The notes under the pieces are model-generated. The model was given only the letters and a program-made list of their open reading frames with translations. It had not been told where the DNA came from and ran no database searches. A stretch of DNA of 64,000 bases from Pseudoroseicyclus aestuarii (GTDB lineage: Bacteria > Pseudomonadota > Alphaproteobacteria > Rhodobacterales > Rhodobacteraceae), in the NCBI RefSeq assembly GCF_003217255.1, contig NZ_QJTE01000002.1, positions 1-64,000 on the forward strand. Reading direction: 5' to 3'. The position numbers were made by a program, and so were the translations under genes. Shown here piece after piece: positions 1 to 8,827 of the stretch (position 1 is the stretch's first letter; every line of letters starts with the position of its first letter).

Positions 1-305
1 CTCCGCCGCTCCGTCCGTCCCGCCCGTCTGGCGCCCCGTGGCGCCTCAGCGCCGCCGGTGAAAGGGGTTCTACGGTTAGTGACGGATCCCCGCAACAGGA
101 AAATGCACCGAACTCGAAGAATTTGTGACAAAGCCAGTGTTCACGCGCGGAGGTGCCTTTTGCACAGGCATCGTTGCGCTCAGACCGTCACTGGCGAAAC
201 TTCCGAGAAGGCCCCTGGTTCCGGGCCCTCCCTCTCTCTGCTGCCGTTGGGCCCACCCCCCCCTTCGGGAGTGAATCAGGCCCCTTCCAGCGACTCGAAA
301 GGGGC
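1..305. other. Leading intergenic stretch, no gene assigned
   Basis: I see no convincing gene in this stretch, which lies beyond the 3' end of msrQ. One plus-strand frame is open through it, but it has no ribosome binding site, is arginine-rich in the way random GC-rich sequence is, and runs into the antisense of msrQ. Bases 61-130 are less GC-rich than the rest and could belong to the promoter or leader of something left of the window; this is only a guess. Confidence 0.4.
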
Positions 306-971
306 TCAGGCGGCCTTGTTCGGGCTCTTCCTCTCCATGAGGCCCCGCCAATCGACTCGCAGCGCCAGCAGAAGCGCCGTTCCCACGAGGTAGAGGATGG
401 GTTCGATCTGGAATCCCTTGGCCAGCCAGAGGAAGTGCACCCCCGCCAGGGGGACGATCACGTAGACGAGGCGGTGCATCTGCTTCCATCCCTGCCGCAT
501 GCGCCGCATCGCCCAGTCGTTCGATGTCAGGGCCAGGGGGATAAGCAGCACCAGCGCCGCCATGCCCACGGTGATGTAGGGACGCTTGATCGTCTCGGTC
601 CAGACCTGCGCCAGCGCATAGCCCGGATCGAAGAAGCCCCCGAGGTCCAGCAGGACGAAGACGGCGAAATGCGCGAGCACGAAGTAGAAGGCCATCAGGC
701 CGATCGCGCGGCGAAAGCGGATCAGGCTGACGCGGGTCCAGCGCATCAGCGGCGTCACCACCAACCCCGCGACCAGCAGCTGCAAGGCTCGCAGCCCGTA
801 TTCCCGCTCGAGGACGTTGATCGGCTCCACCGCATATGGGCCAATGGCCGAGAGAGCGCGCCAGAACTCCCACCCCATCCAGGCAAAGCCGATGACATAG
901 ATCAGCCAGGGCGGCACGCGGCGCAGCCCCTTGTTGATGCGCTGCGCGAAAGTCGGGGCCTTGGCCGCCAT
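306..971 (-). CDS. msrQ: MsrQ, haem-binding membrane subunit of the MsrPQ methionine sulfoxide reductase
   Basis: This 221-residue protein of the ferric-reductase-like (YedZ) family carries electrons from the quinone pool or reduced flavin to periplasmic MsrP. The sequence shows about six hydrophobic segments and histidines inside or next to membrane segments (for example in FVLAHFAVFV near residue 100, KQMHRLVYV, and AGVHFLWLAK near 178), which fit haem ligation. Its start codon overlaps the msrP stop (TGATG on the minus strand), so the two are translationally coupled. Length and gene order match the family. No regulator of the pair is seen nearby. Confidence 0.95.
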   Translation of the reverse strand: MAAKAPTFAQRINKGLRRVPPWLIYVIGFAWMGWEFWRALSAIGPYAVEPINVLEREYGLRALQLLVAGLVVTPLMRWTRVSLIRFRRAIGLMAFYFVLAHFAVFVLLDLGGFFDPGYALAQVWTETIKRPYITVGMAALVLLIPLALTSNDWAMRRMRQGWKQMHRLVYVIVPLAGVHFLWLAKGFQIEPILYLVGTALLLALRVDWRGLMERKSPNKAA

Positions 972-1879
972 CAGAACTGCGCCTGCAGGTCCATGCCCTC
1001 GTAAAGGCTGGCGACCTCGTCATAGCCGTTGAACATCTGCGTCGGCTGGCGCTGCGCGAAGAGACCGCCGCCGATCACCCGCTCCGTCGCCTGCGACCAG
1101 CGCGGATGGTCCACGTTCGGGTTCACGTTGGAATAGAAGCCGTATTCACGCGGGTTCAGCCTGTTCCAGGTCGCCGGCGGCTCCTCTGCCGTCAGGCTGA
1201 TGCGCACGATGCTCTTGATCGACTTGAAGCCGTACTTCCACGGAACGACCAGCCGGATCGGCGCGCCGTTCTGCTTGGGCATCGGCTGATCGTAGAGGCC
1301 CGTGGCCAGAAGCGTCAGCGGATGCATCGCCTCGTCGAGGCGCAGCCCCTCGACATAGGGAAAGTCCAGCACCCCGCGCCGGACGCCCGGCATGTTTTCG
1401 GGCTGCACCACGGTCTCGAAGGCGACGTAGCGCGCCTCATCCTGCACGCCGAGGCGGGTCAGGATGTCGGCAAGCTCCACGCCCTGCCATGGCACGACCA
1501 TCGACCAGGCCTCCACGCAGCGGAAGCGGTAGATCCGCTCCTCCGGGGTCAGGTCGCCCAGCAGCTCCGCAAGGCTGTACTCCCCCGGATTATCGACGAG
1601 GCCGTCGACCGTGATGCTCCAGGGTTCGATCACCATCTCGTCGGCGTAGCGCTCGGGGTCCTGCTTGCCGGTGCCGAACTCATAGAAGTTGTTGTAGCTG
1701 GTGATCTCCTCGAGGCTGTTGGGCTCGAGCGTCTCCTGTGCGGCGGCCATGCTCGGGCCAAGGCCCAGGCCGGCTGCACCGGAGGCGCCCATGGCGGCGA
1801 TCAGCCGGCGGCGGTTCATCCAAAGGGCCGGCGGGGTCACATCCGCCCGCGTCAGATCGTTCTTCCAGCGATGGGCCAT
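971..1879 (-). CDS. msrP: MsrP, periplasmic molybdenum protein-methionine-sulfoxide reductase
   Basis: This is the catalytic subunit (302 residues) that reduces oxidised methionines in periplasmic proteins using Mo-molybdopterin. A twin-arginine signal (NRRRLIAAMG, residues 22-31) is followed by a hydrophobic stretch ending in an AAAQ cleavage region, so the folded holoenzyme is exported by Tat. The cysteine expected to bind molybdenum is in RFRCVEAWSM. I chose the ATG at 1879 because AGGAG precedes it at good spacing; an upstream in-frame ATG at 1915 lacks one and would bury the signal peptide. The gene overlaps msrQ. MoaD and MoaE, encoded near 60 kb, are needed for its cofactor. Confidence 0.96.
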   Translation of the reverse strand: MAHRWKNDLTRADVTPPALWMNRRRLIAAMGASGAAGLGLGPSMAAAQETLEPNSLEEITSYNNFYEFGTGKQDPERYADEMVIEPWSITVDGLVDNPGEYSLAELLGDLTPEERIYRFRCVEAWSMVVPWQGVELADILTRLGVQDEARYVAFETVVQPENMPGVRRGVLDFPYVEGLRLDEAMHPLTLLATGLYDQPMPKQNGAPIRLVVPWKYGFKSIKSIVRISLTAEEPPATWNRLNPREYGFYSNVNPNVDHPRWSQATERVIGGGLFAQRQPTQMFNGYDEVASLYEGMDLQAQF

Positions 1880-2066
1880 GGGTCTCTCCTCTGCTGCACC
1901 GGTCTCTACCATCATCTACGCGCGAGACCGGCATCGGTCTCAAGGCATCACGACGGCTTTATCGCGTCCCATCGGGCCGCGGGGGCGCGGAAGCCCCGGC
2001 AAGACCGTTGCCGCCATGGCCGGCCCATGCTCAAGTCATGCAGATATTCCTGCCGGACCGGAGACC

Positions 2067-2645
2067 ATGACCAGATCCCTGCTTCTCGCCGCCCTCGCCC
2101 TGACCCTCGCCTCGCCGGCCGCCGCGCATCTTGCGCCGGGCGAGCATGGCTCCTTCGCCGCCGGCGTGTCGCATCCGCTCTTCGGGGCGGATCACGTGCT
2201 GGCCATGGTGGTGGTCGGTATCTGGGCCGCGCTCATCGGCGGGCGCGCGACCTGGGCGGTGCCGCTGGCCTTCGTCGGCGCGATGGGGGTGGGCTACGGG
2301 CTGGCGCTGGCGGGCACGCCGCTGCCGCTGGTCGAGCCGGTGATCCTGGCCTCGATGATCGTCTTCGGCGCCCTCGTCGCGCTGACCCTGTCGATGCCGC
2401 TCCCGGCGGCCATGGCGACGGCTGCCTTCTTCGGCCTGTTCCACGGCCATGCGCATGGCGGCGAACTGGGCGAGGCGGGCGCCCTGGCCTTCGGCCTGGG
2501 CTTCGTGCTGGCCACCGCCGCGCTTCATGCCGGCGGCGTGGCGCTGGGGTCGGCCCTCGCGCGGGCGCGCGTAGAGACAGGTCTTCCGGCCCGCATCGTC
2601 GGCGGCGCCGCGGCCCTGGCGGGGCTGGTGATCGCCTTCGGCTAG
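2067..2645 (+). CDS. hupE: HupE/UreJ family metal permease
   Basis: This 192-residue inner-membrane protein is likely a nickel or cobalt transporter. It has a cleavable-looking N-terminus (LLLAALALTLASPAAA), then the family motif HPLFGADHVLAM near residues 35-46 and a second histidine-rich motif FHGHAHGGEL near residue 130, set among about six hydrophobic segments. Family members supply Ni for hydrogenase or urease, or act in cobalt uptake; no such enzyme genes are in this window, so the metal is open. The start at 2067 follows a GGAG about six bases upstream. It diverges from msrP and ends in a strong terminator shared with clpB. Confidence 0.88.
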   Translation: MTRSLLLAALALTLASPAAAHLAPGEHGSFAAGVSHPLFGADHVLAMVVVGIWAALIGGRATWAVPLAFVGAMGVGYGLALAGTPLPLVEPVILASMIVFGALVALTLSMPLPAAMATAAFFGLFHGHAHGGELGEAGALAFGLGFVLATAALHAGGVALGSALARARVETGLPARIVGGAAALAGLVIAFG

Positions 2646-2670
2646 GCCCCTGCCCCAGCGCTGAACGGAA

Positions 2671-2704
2671 AAAGGCCCCGGCGGATCGCTCCGCCGGGGC
2701 CTTT
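2671..2704. terminator. Bidirectional intrinsic terminator between hupE and clpB
   Basis: A perfect 15-bp stem (2671-2685 with 2690-2704) closes on a 4-base loop. It has an A run at its left foot and a T run at its right foot, so it can stop transcription from hupE on the plus strand and clpB on the minus strand. Confidence 0.93.
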
Positions 2705-2731
2705 CTCATCACGCATGGCGCCTCTGCCGGA

Positions 2732-5347
2732 TCAGTGCAGCGGCATGCCCTCGGGGCGCGGGCGCCCCGTGCCGGCGACGCGGTCGCCGATCAGCAGCCC
2801 GTCGGGGCCGGCGCTGATCGTGACCTCCTGCCCGTCGCGGATATCACCGGCCAGCAGCATCTCGGCCAGCGGGTCCTGGATGGCGCGCTGGATCACCCGC
2901 TTCAGCGGGCGCGCGCCAAAGACCGGATCGTAGCCCTCGTCCGCAAGCCACTGCCGCGCCTCCTCGTCGAGGGACAGCACGATGCCGCGCCCGGCAAGCC
3001 GCCGCTCCAGCCGCGCGAGCTGGATCTCGACGATGCCGCCCATGTCGTGCCGGCCCAGACGGTCGAAGATGACCGTCTCGTCCAGCCGGTTCAGGAACTC
3101 GGGCCGGAAGTGCGCCCGCACGGCATCCATCACGTCCCGCTTTGCCCCCGCCGCATCGCCGCCCTCGGGCAGCTGGCTGAGGGCCTGACTGCCGAGGTTC
3201 GAGGTCAGCACGATCAGCGTCTGCTTGAAGTCGACCCGGCGGCCCTGCCCGTCGGTCAGAACGCCGTCGTCCAGAACCTGCAGCAGCACGTTGAAGACAT
3301 CCGGATGCGCCTTCTCGACCTCGTCGAAGAGCACGACCTGATAGGGCCGGCGCCGCACCGCCTCGGTCAGCACGCCGCCCTCGTCGTAGCCGACATAGCC
3401 CGGCGGGGCGCCGATCAGGCGGCTGACGGCGTGCTTCTCCATGAACTCGCTCATGTCGATGCGCACCATCGCGTCGTCATCGTCGAAGAGGAACTCCGCC
3501 ACCGCCTTGGTCAGCTCGGTCTTGCCCACCCCGGTCGGCCCGAGGAAGAGGAAACTGCCCAGCGGACGGTTCTCGTCGTTAAGACCCGCCCGCGCCCGGC
3601 GCACGGCATTGGCCACGGCGCGCACGGCGACATCCTGTCCGATGACCCGCTTGTGCAGACCATCCTCCATGCGCAGCAGCTTCTCGCGCTCCCCTTCCAG
3701 CATGCGGCTGGTGGGGATGCCGGTCCAGCGTTCGACCACCTCGGCGATCTGCTCGGGGCGCACCGCCTCTTCGACCATCAAGGGGTCGTCCGAGGCTTCG
3801 GCCTCCGACAACTCCCGCTCGAGCTGGGGGATCACGCCGTAGGACAGCTCCCCGGCCTTGGCGAGGTTGCCCTCGCGCTTGGCGATCTCGAGCTCGGCGC
3901 GCGCCTTGTCCAGCCGCTCCTTCAGGGTGCGGCTGCCTTCCAGCTTGTCCCGCTCGGCCTGCCACTTGGCGGTCATCGCATCGCCGCGCTCGGACAGATC
4001 GCCCAGCTCCTGCTCGAGCTTGGCGAGACGCTCCTTGCTGGCCTCATCGTCCTCGCGGCGCAGGGCCTCGGCCTCGATCTGCATCTGCAGGATCTGGCGG
4101 TCGATGGCGTCCAGCTCCTCGGGCTTGGAGTCCACCTCCATCCGCAGCCGGCTCGCCGCCTCGTCGACGAGGTCGATCGCCTTGTCCGGCAGGAAACGGT
4201 CGGTGATGTAGCGGTTCGACAGCTGCGCCGCCGCGACGAGGGCCGAGTCGCCGATCCGCACGCCGTGGTGCAGCTCGTACTTCTCGCGCAGGCCGCGCAG
4301 GATGCTGATCGTATCCTCGACCGTCGGTTCCTCGACCATCAGCGGCTGGAACCGCCGCGCGAGGGCCGCATCCTTCTCGACGTACTTGCGGTACTCGTCC
4401 AGCGTGGTGGCGCCGACGCAGTGCAGTTCCCCGCGCGCGAGGGCGGGCTTGATCAGGTTGGCGGCATCCATCGCGCCCTCGGATTTCCCGGCGCCGACGA
4501 GGGTGTGCATCTCGTCGATGAAAAGGATGATCTCGCCCGAGGCGGCCTCGATCTCCTTGAGGATGGCCTTCAGCCGCTCCTCGAACTCGCCCCGGTATTT
4601 CGCGCCCGCGATCAGCGCGCCCATGTCGAGCGCCATCAGCCGCTTGTTGCGCAGCGATTCCGGCACGTCGCCGTTGACGATCCGCAGGGCAAGGCCCTCG
4701 GCGATGGCGGTCTTGCCGACGCCCGGCTCGCCGATCAGCACCGGGTTGTTCTTCGTGCGGCGCGACAGCACCTGCATGGCGCGGCGAATTTCCTCGTCGC
4801 GGCCGATGATCGGGTCGATCTTGCCCTGCTCCGCAGCCTCGGTCAGGTCGCGCGCGTATTTCTTCAGCGCGTCATAGCCCTCTTCGGCATTGGCGCTGTC
4901 GGCGGTGCGGCCCTTGCGGATATCGTTGATCGCGCCATTCAGGCCCTGCGCCGTGACCTTGCCGGCCTCCAGCGCCTTCTTCGCCTCGCTGCGCACCATG
5001 GCCAGCGCCATCAGGATACGCTCCACGGGCACGAAGCTGTCGCCGGCCTTCGTGGCCAGTTTCTCGGCCTCGTCGAGCACCCGGCCCGTCGATTGATCGA
5101 GGTAGGTCTGCCCGGCATCGCCCGAGACCTTGGGCAGCTTGCCCAGCGCCAGGTCCGTGGCCTGCCGCACGGCCGCGGCATCGCCGCCCGACTGCGCGAT
5201 CAGGTTGCCGGCAAGGCCCTGCTCGTCGTCCAGTAGCGCCTTGAGCAGGTGCTCGGGCGACAGTTTTTGATGGCTTTCGCGCATCGCGATGGTCTGTGCG
5301 GCCTGCATGAAGCCGCGCGACCGCTCGGTGAACTTTTCCAGATTCAT
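2732..5347 (-). CDS. clpB: ClpB, AAA+ disaggregase
   Basis: ClpB (871 residues, full length) threads aggregated proteins through a hexameric pore together with DnaK. The order is an N-terminal Clp domain (about 1-150), a first AAA+ module with Walker A GEPGVGKT at 206-213 and Walker B FIDEMHT, a coiled-coil middle domain (about 395-540) rich in Glu, Arg and Lys, and a second AAA+ module with Walker A GPTGVGKT and the GYVGYDEGG pore loop. The ATG follows GAAGGAG. A candidate RpoH promoter lies about 80 bases upstream. It ends at the terminator shared with hupE. Confidence 0.98.
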   Translation of the reverse strand: MNLEKFTERSRGFMQAAQTIAMRESHQKLSPEHLLKALLDDEQGLAGNLIAQSGGDAAAVRQATDLALGKLPKVSGDAGQTYLDQSTGRVLDEAEKLATKAGDSFVPVERILMALAMVRSEAKKALEAGKVTAQGLNGAINDIRKGRTADSANAEEGYDALKKYARDLTEAAEQGKIDPIIGRDEEIRRAMQVLSRRTKNNPVLIGEPGVGKTAIAEGLALRIVNGDVPESLRNKRLMALDMGALIAGAKYRGEFEERLKAILKEIEAASGEIILFIDEMHTLVGAGKSEGAMDAANLIKPALARGELHCVGATTLDEYRKYVEKDAALARRFQPLMVEEPTVEDTISILRGLREKYELHHGVRIGDSALVAAAQLSNRYITDRFLPDKAIDLVDEAASRLRMEVDSKPEELDAIDRQILQMQIEAEALRREDDEASKERLAKLEQELGDLSERGDAMTAKWQAERDKLEGSRTLKERLDKARAELEIAKREGNLAKAGELSYGVIPQLERELSEAEASDDPLMVEEAVRPEQIAEVVERWTGIPTSRMLEGEREKLLRMEDGLHKRVIGQDVAVRAVANAVRRARAGLNDENRPLGSFLFLGPTGVGKTELTKAVAEFLFDDDDAMVRIDMSEFMEKHAVSRLIGAPPGYVGYDEGGVLTEAVRRRPYQVVLFDEVEKAHPDVFNVLLQVLDDGVLTDGQGRRVDFKQTLIVLTSNLGSQALSQLPEGGDAAGAKRDVMDAVRAHFRPEFLNRLDETVIFDRLGRHDMGGIVEIQLARLERRLAGRGIVLSLDEEARQWLADEGYDPVFGARPLKRVIQRAIQDPLAEMLLAGDIRDGQEVTISAGPDGLLIGDRVAGTGRPRPEGMPLH

Positions 5348-5424
5348 CCTGAACCCTCTCCTTCACAAGCATCCGGTCTGCGCGCCCGCCCAATGCGGCA
5401 CACGTCCTCCGGACCTTGCAAAAC

Positions 5425-5453
5425 AGATGGGTGCAGCCTCTCCGTTGCGCAAG
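5425..5453 (-). promoter_or_regulatory. Candidate heat-shock (RpoH) promoter of clpB
   Basis: Read on the minus strand there is CTTGCGC (5447-5453), a 14-base spacer and ACCCATCT (5425-5432). This closely fits the sigma-32 consensus CTTGAAA-N11-16-CCCCATNT, with one mismatch in the -10 part. The position, about 80 bases before the clpB ATG, and the known heat-shock control of clpB support it. Confidence 0.6.
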
Positions 5454-5486
5454 TGTCACACTGCGCGCGGGGCGGGATTTTGCGCC

Positions 5487-6035
5487 TCAGCCGGCCAGGG
5501 GCCCCGGCGCCTTGTAGCTGCGGCCGTGCCAGATCAGCGGGCTGCAGGCCGGGTTCGTCTCGACCCGCGTCACGCCGCCGATCAGCAGGATATGCGTGCC
5601 CGTCTCGACGGCCGTCAGCACCCGGCAGTCCATCGCCGCGACGGCGCCCTGCAACTTCGGCTCACCCGAGGGCCAGGCATCCCAGGTCCCGCTCTCGAAG
5701 CGTCGCGCCGCCTCGACCTTGCCGGCAAAGGCATCGGCCACCGCCTGCTGCCCCTCCGAGAGCATCGCGAAGGAGAAGCGCCCGCTCTCGCGGACTGCCT
5801 GCGCCAGCGCGCTCTCGGTGTTGAGCGAGACAAGAACCGCCGGCGGCTCTGCCGAGAGCGACAGGGCGGCGGTCACGGTGCGGCCCAGCCGCGCCTCGTC
5901 CCGCCCGCCGGTGACGACGCAGACCGTCGCCCCCATCAGGGCCATCGCCTCGCGAAAGGCTGCGGCGTCGACAAGGCCCTGCTCGGCGCCATTGAGGTTC
6001 AGTTGCAGCGGTGCCAGCGGGCGGTCAGGTGTCAT
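5487..6035 (-). CDS. Flavin reductase family protein (FMN-binding split barrel)
   Basis: This 182-residue protein has the flavin-reductase-like layout: GATVCVVTGG near residue 34, TVTAALSLSAEPPAVLVSLN near 53-72, FSFAMLS near 87, and a final strand region with LIWHGRSYK. Such proteins use NAD(P)H to reduce FMN or FAD, often for a two-component monooxygenase, but no oxygenase gene lies beside it, so the partner is unknown. The start at 6035 has AAGGA upstream; a longer frame from 6068 does not. It lies upstream of clpB on the same strand but clpB has its own promoter. It diverges from murB. Confidence 0.85.
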   Translation of the reverse strand: MTPDRPLAPLQLNLNGAEQGLVDAAAFREAMALMGATVCVVTGGRDEARLGRTVTAALSLSAEPPAVLVSLNTESALAQAVRESGRFSFAMLSEGQQAVADAFAGKVEAARRFESGTWDAWPSGEPKLQGAVAAMDCRVLTAVETGTHILLIGGVTRVETNPACSPLIWHGRSYKAPGPLAG

Positions 6036-6166
6036 GGCGGGTCCTTCACGGTCTTCACGGATACACATAGCAGAAAACGGCGCGTCTTCATCCCCGCCGG
6101 CCTGTGCGGTGGCGCAGGGCGCCCCGCACTGCTAGCTATCCCCGACCCCAAAGCCCGGAGGCGCCC

Positions 6167-7153
6167 GTGCAGCTTCAGCCCGATTTCGACCTGACCGGCC
6201 GCAATACCCTTGGCCTTCGGTCCCGCGCACGTTTTGGCGTGGTGATCGAGCGGCCCGAGGATCTTGCCGCCGCAGCCGAGGCCGCGCGTGCAAAGGGTCT
6301 GCCGCTGCGGATCCTGGGCGGCGGCAGCAATACCCTCGCCTCCGAACAGGTGGAGGCGGTCGTCGGCGTCATGCGGATCGAGGGCCGGCAGATCGTGACC
6401 CTGCCGGATAGCGGCAGGGCCGTGACCGCAGGCGCGGGCGAGGACTGGGACGAGATTGTCGCCTGGACCATCGCACAGGGCCATGGCGGGCTCGAGAATC
6501 TCTCGCTGATCCCGGGCACCATGGGCGCGGCCCCGGTGCAGAACATTGGCGCCTACGGCCTGCAGCTCTCTGACCTCCTCTACAGCGTCACCGCCTGGGA
6601 CGGCGCCAGCGGCGCGTTCCACACGTTCGGGCCCGAAGACTGCCGCTTCGGCTATCGCAAGAGCCGGTTCAAGGAGGCAGGCAATCGCCATGTCATCACC
6701 GAAGTCACGCTGCGCCTGCCGCAGCCCTGGGCGCCGGTGCTAATCTACGCCGGCCTCGACACCCTCGACGCCTCCGCCACCCCCGAAGAGGTGCGCCAGC
6801 GCGTGATCGCCCTGCGGCAGTCAAAGCTGCCCGACTGGCAGGTGCTGGGCAATGCCGGCTCCTTCTTCCACAACCCGGTGGTTCCGCCGGACCATGCCGC
6901 CCGCGTGCCAGACGCGCCGCAATGGCCGCAGGCGGACGGAACGGTGAAGCTGTCGGCCGGCTGGCTGATCGAGCGCTGCGGCTACAAGGGCGCGACGCGC
7001 GGCCCGGCCGGCGTCTACGAGGGCCACGCCCTGATCTTGGTGAACCATGGCGGCGCCACCGCCGCCGACATCGACGCCCTCTCATCCGAGATCAGAACGG
7101 CGGTCGAGGACTGCTTCGGCGTCAGCCTGGTGCAAGAGCCGATCCGCCTCTGA
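6167..7153 (+). CDS. murB: MurB, UDP-N-acetylenolpyruvoylglucosamine reductase, type I
   Basis: MurB (328 residues) reduces UDP-GlcNAc-enolpyruvate to UDP-MurNAc with FAD and NADPH in the cytoplasm. The FAD-binding part shows ILGGGSN near residue 50 and IPGTMGAAPVQNIGAYG near 112-128. The catalytic serine is in NAGSFFHNP, and the protein ends with a Glu in LVQEPIRL. It resembles E. coli-like (type I) MurB, with GLENLSLIPG and FGYRKSRFK, rather than the type II form usual in alphaproteobacterial dcw clusters, and it stands alone here. I chose GTG at 6167, preceded by GGAGG; a longer frame to 6104 adds residues foreign to the family. Confidence 0.93.
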   Translation: MQLQPDFDLTGRNTLGLRSRARFGVVIERPEDLAAAAEAARAKGLPLRILGGGSNTLASEQVEAVVGVMRIEGRQIVTLPDSGRAVTAGAGEDWDEIVAWTIAQGHGGLENLSLIPGTMGAAPVQNIGAYGLQLSDLLYSVTAWDGASGAFHTFGPEDCRFGYRKSRFKEAGNRHVITEVTLRLPQPWAPVLIYAGLDTLDASATPEEVRQRVIALRQSKLPDWQVLGNAGSFFHNPVVPPDHAARVPDAPQWPQADGTVKLSAGWLIERCGYKGATRGPAGVYEGHALILVNHGGATAADIDALSSEIRTAVEDCFGVSLVQEPIRL

Positions 7154-7160
7154 CCCTCTC

Positions 7161-7220
7161 TTCTCTTAGCCAAATATCCCGGGCGAGGCCCGGCGCAGCC
7201 GGGGCGGGGGCAGCGCCCCC
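7161..7220. repeat. Intergenic repeat, family A, copy 1
   Basis: The T/A-rich core at 7161-7180 (TTCTCTTAGCCAAATATCCC) is followed by a GC-rich tail ending in the hairpin GGGGGC-AGC-GCCCCC at 7206-7220. A near-identical core occurs inverted at 58881-58900. The copy lies between convergent murB and the small membrane protein gene and may act as a terminator. Confidence 0.7.
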
Positions 7221-7234
7221 TCTTCCACATCGCG

Positions 7235-7480
7235 TCAGTTCTGCGGGTCGGCGACCGTCGTGTCATCGGCATCGGGCCGTACCACGACCTCATCCGGCGC
7301 GGCATCGCCCTCTTCGCCGGAGACCACGGGCACCTCGGGCTCCGGCACCTCATCGGCCTCGTCCGCACGGAAGACACCGCCCAGCACGAGGACGAGGACC
7401 AGCACGATGAAGGCGATGGGGATCGCCGCGTACCAGACCGCCTTGCCGGATCCGCCGCTCTTGCTTGTCTCTCGTGCCAT
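7235..7480 (-). CDS. Small single-span membrane protein with acidic tail, unknown function
   Basis: This 81-residue protein has a short basic N-terminus (RETSKSGGSGK), one membrane helix rich in Val, Leu and Ile (residues 16-36) and a strongly acidic, proline-containing tail of about 45 residues. The charge pattern predicts the N-terminus inside and the tail in the periplasm. The ATG at 7480 has AGGTGAG upstream. I do not recognise a family. It is transcribed away from pyrF, with divergent starts about 120 bases apart. Confidence 0.7.
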   Translation of the reverse strand: MARETSKSGGSGKAVWYAAIPIAFIVLVLVLVLGGVFRADEADEVPEPEVPVVSGEEGDAAPDEVVVRPDADDTTVADPQN

Positions 7481-7598
7481 GCGCTCACCTTTTTCAATCT
7501 GAAAGGACAACACCCGGCGCTGCCCCGGCGTTCCGCGGCGCTTGACCGCCCGGCACCCGCCCCGCAATAAGCGCCGGATGCCAGACAAGGAGACCGCC

Positions 7599-8333
7599 AT
7601 GACGGACGCCACCATCGCCGCCGACGACCGCCTGATCGTCGCGCTCGACGTCGCGGATGCGGTCACGGGGCTGACGCTGGCGCGCAAGCTGGGCGAGCAG
7701 GTCTCCTTCTACAAGATCGGGCTGGGGATGCTGACCGGCGGCGGCCTCGCGCTGGCGCAGGAGCTCAAGGACCAGATGGGCAAGCGCATCTTCCTCGACA
7801 TGAAGCTCTTCGACATCGGCGCAACGGTCGAGGCGGCGGTGCGCGGGCTGGTGCGCTTCGATCTCGATCTGCTGACGGTGCATGGCGATCCGCATGTGGT
7901 CCGCGCCGCGCGCGAGGGCGCCGCCGGCTCGCAGACCAAGATCATGGCCGTGACGATCCTGACCTCGCTCGACCGCGCCGACCTCGACGCCTCGGGCATC
8001 AAGGCAGGTGACCTGCCCGATCTCGTGGTGGAGCGCGCCGCCCGCGCGCTCGAGGCGGGGGCCGACGGCGTCATCGCCTCGCCGCAGGAGGCGGCTGCGA
8101 TCCGCGCCCTGCCCGAGGCCGCGGGCAAGCTGATCGTGACGCCGGGCGTGCGCCCTGCAGGCGCCGATCTCGGCGACCAGAAGCGGGTGATGACGCCCGC
8201 CCAAGCCATTGCTGCCGGTGCCGATCATGTCGTCGTCGGCCGCCCCGTCTGGCGTGCCGCGAACCCGGCCTCCGCCGCCCGCGACATCCTGGCCGAGATG
8301 GCCTCGCCACAGGCGCTGTCGCCGAACCGTTAG
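7599..8333 (+). CDS. pyrF: PyrF, orotidine 5'-phosphate decarboxylase
   Basis: PyrF (244 residues) decarboxylates OMP to UMP, the last step of pyrimidine synthesis. The TIM-barrel signature is clear: LIVALDVAD near residue 12, SFYKIGLGM near 36, FLDMKLFDIG near 63-72 (the catalytic Asp-Lys-Asp array), TVHGDP near 93, VTPGVRP near 186 and VVVGRPVW near 217. The start at 7599 follows AAGGAG; an in-frame ATG at 7578 is less well placed. It stands apart from other pyr genes. Confidence 0.97.
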   Translation: MTDATIAADDRLIVALDVADAVTGLTLARKLGEQVSFYKIGLGMLTGGGLALAQELKDQMGKRIFLDMKLFDIGATVEAAVRGLVRFDLDLLTVHGDPHVVRAAREGAAGSQTKIMAVTILTSLDRADLDASGIKAGDLPDLVVERAARALEAGADGVIASPQEAAAIRALPEAAGKLIVTPGVRPAGADLGDQKRVMTPAQAIAAGADHVVVGRPVWRAANPASAARDILAEMASPQALSPNR

Positions 8334-8392
8334 GCGCAGCAGCCTTCGGGCCACAGGCGGCAGGCCTGGGTCCGGAAACAAGCTGTTGCCAC

Positions 8393-8421
8393 TTGACAAC
8401 CGAAGGTCTTTAAAAACTTAG
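8393..8421 (+). promoter_or_regulatory. Possible promoter of the small gene at 8494
   Basis: A perfect -35 hexamer TTGACA lies at 8393-8398 with an A/T-rich stretch (TCTTTAAAAACTTA) 10-23 bases downstream. No -10 element matches well, so the exact promoter is uncertain. Confidence 0.35.
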
Positions 8422-8493
8422 GAACCTTATCCACAGGACCGGTGTTGCCTGCTCAACAGATCGAGCAGATCAAGCACAAAGGCCTGTAGGACC

Positions 8494-8709
8494 ATGAACA
8501 ACATCCAGATGGGCGACATTCGCTACAATGCCCAGGTCGGCGCCTTCGAAGCCCGCGTCGACGTCATCCGCGGCGGCTCCACCTTCCGCTATCCTTGCCA
8601 GGTCGCCGGACCGATCGACATGGACGACGCGCAGGTGCGCGCAAGCCTTGCCAGCCACGCCCTGCGCCAGTCCGACAGCGGCAGCGCGCTGTGGTCGCAC
8701 CTCGGCTAA
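8494..8709 (+). CDS. Conserved small protein, unknown function
   Basis: This 71-residue, cytoplasmic-looking protein has the pattern of an alternating strand region (FEARVDVIRGGSTFRYPCQV, residues 18-37) followed by an acidic-polar helix (MDDAQVRASLASHALRQ). It has its own upstream region with a TTGACA box and its own strong terminator, which argue that it is a real, independently transcribed gene. The upstream GTAGGACC is a modest ribosome binding site. I do not recognise a function. Confidence 0.72.
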   Translation: MNNIQMGDIRYNAQVGAFEARVDVIRGGSTFRYPCQVAGPIDMDDAQVRASLASHALRQSDSGSALWSHLG

Positions 8710-8790
8710 CCCGTAATTCCCGACATTCCTGCGCCGTTTTCCCGAGTGGCGCTTGAATCAGGGGCTGCCTGCCCCGCTTCTGCCCGACTT

Positions 8791-8818
8791 GGCCCGCCTT
8801 CATGGCGGGCCTTTTTTT
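8791..8818 (+). terminator. Intrinsic terminator after the small gene at 8494
   Basis: A perfect 8-bp stem (GGCCCGCC/GGCGGGCC) with a 5-base loop is followed by seven T residues. It also lies just beyond the 3' end of the convergent dadA-like gene, but the T run serves the plus strand. Confidence 0.93.
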
Positions 8819-8827
8819 CGTCCGGGC

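Noticed and set aside
58-393. A 111-residue plus-strand open frame at the left edge
   Set aside because: It overlaps the end of msrQ in antisense and lacks a ribosome binding site and any protein-like pattern.
1106-5236. A 1376-residue open frame on the plus strand
   Set aside because: It is antisense to msrP, crosses hupE in another frame and is antisense to clpB. GC-rich coding gives long shadow frames; its composition (His, Arg, Gln, Gly rich) has no protein-like pattern.
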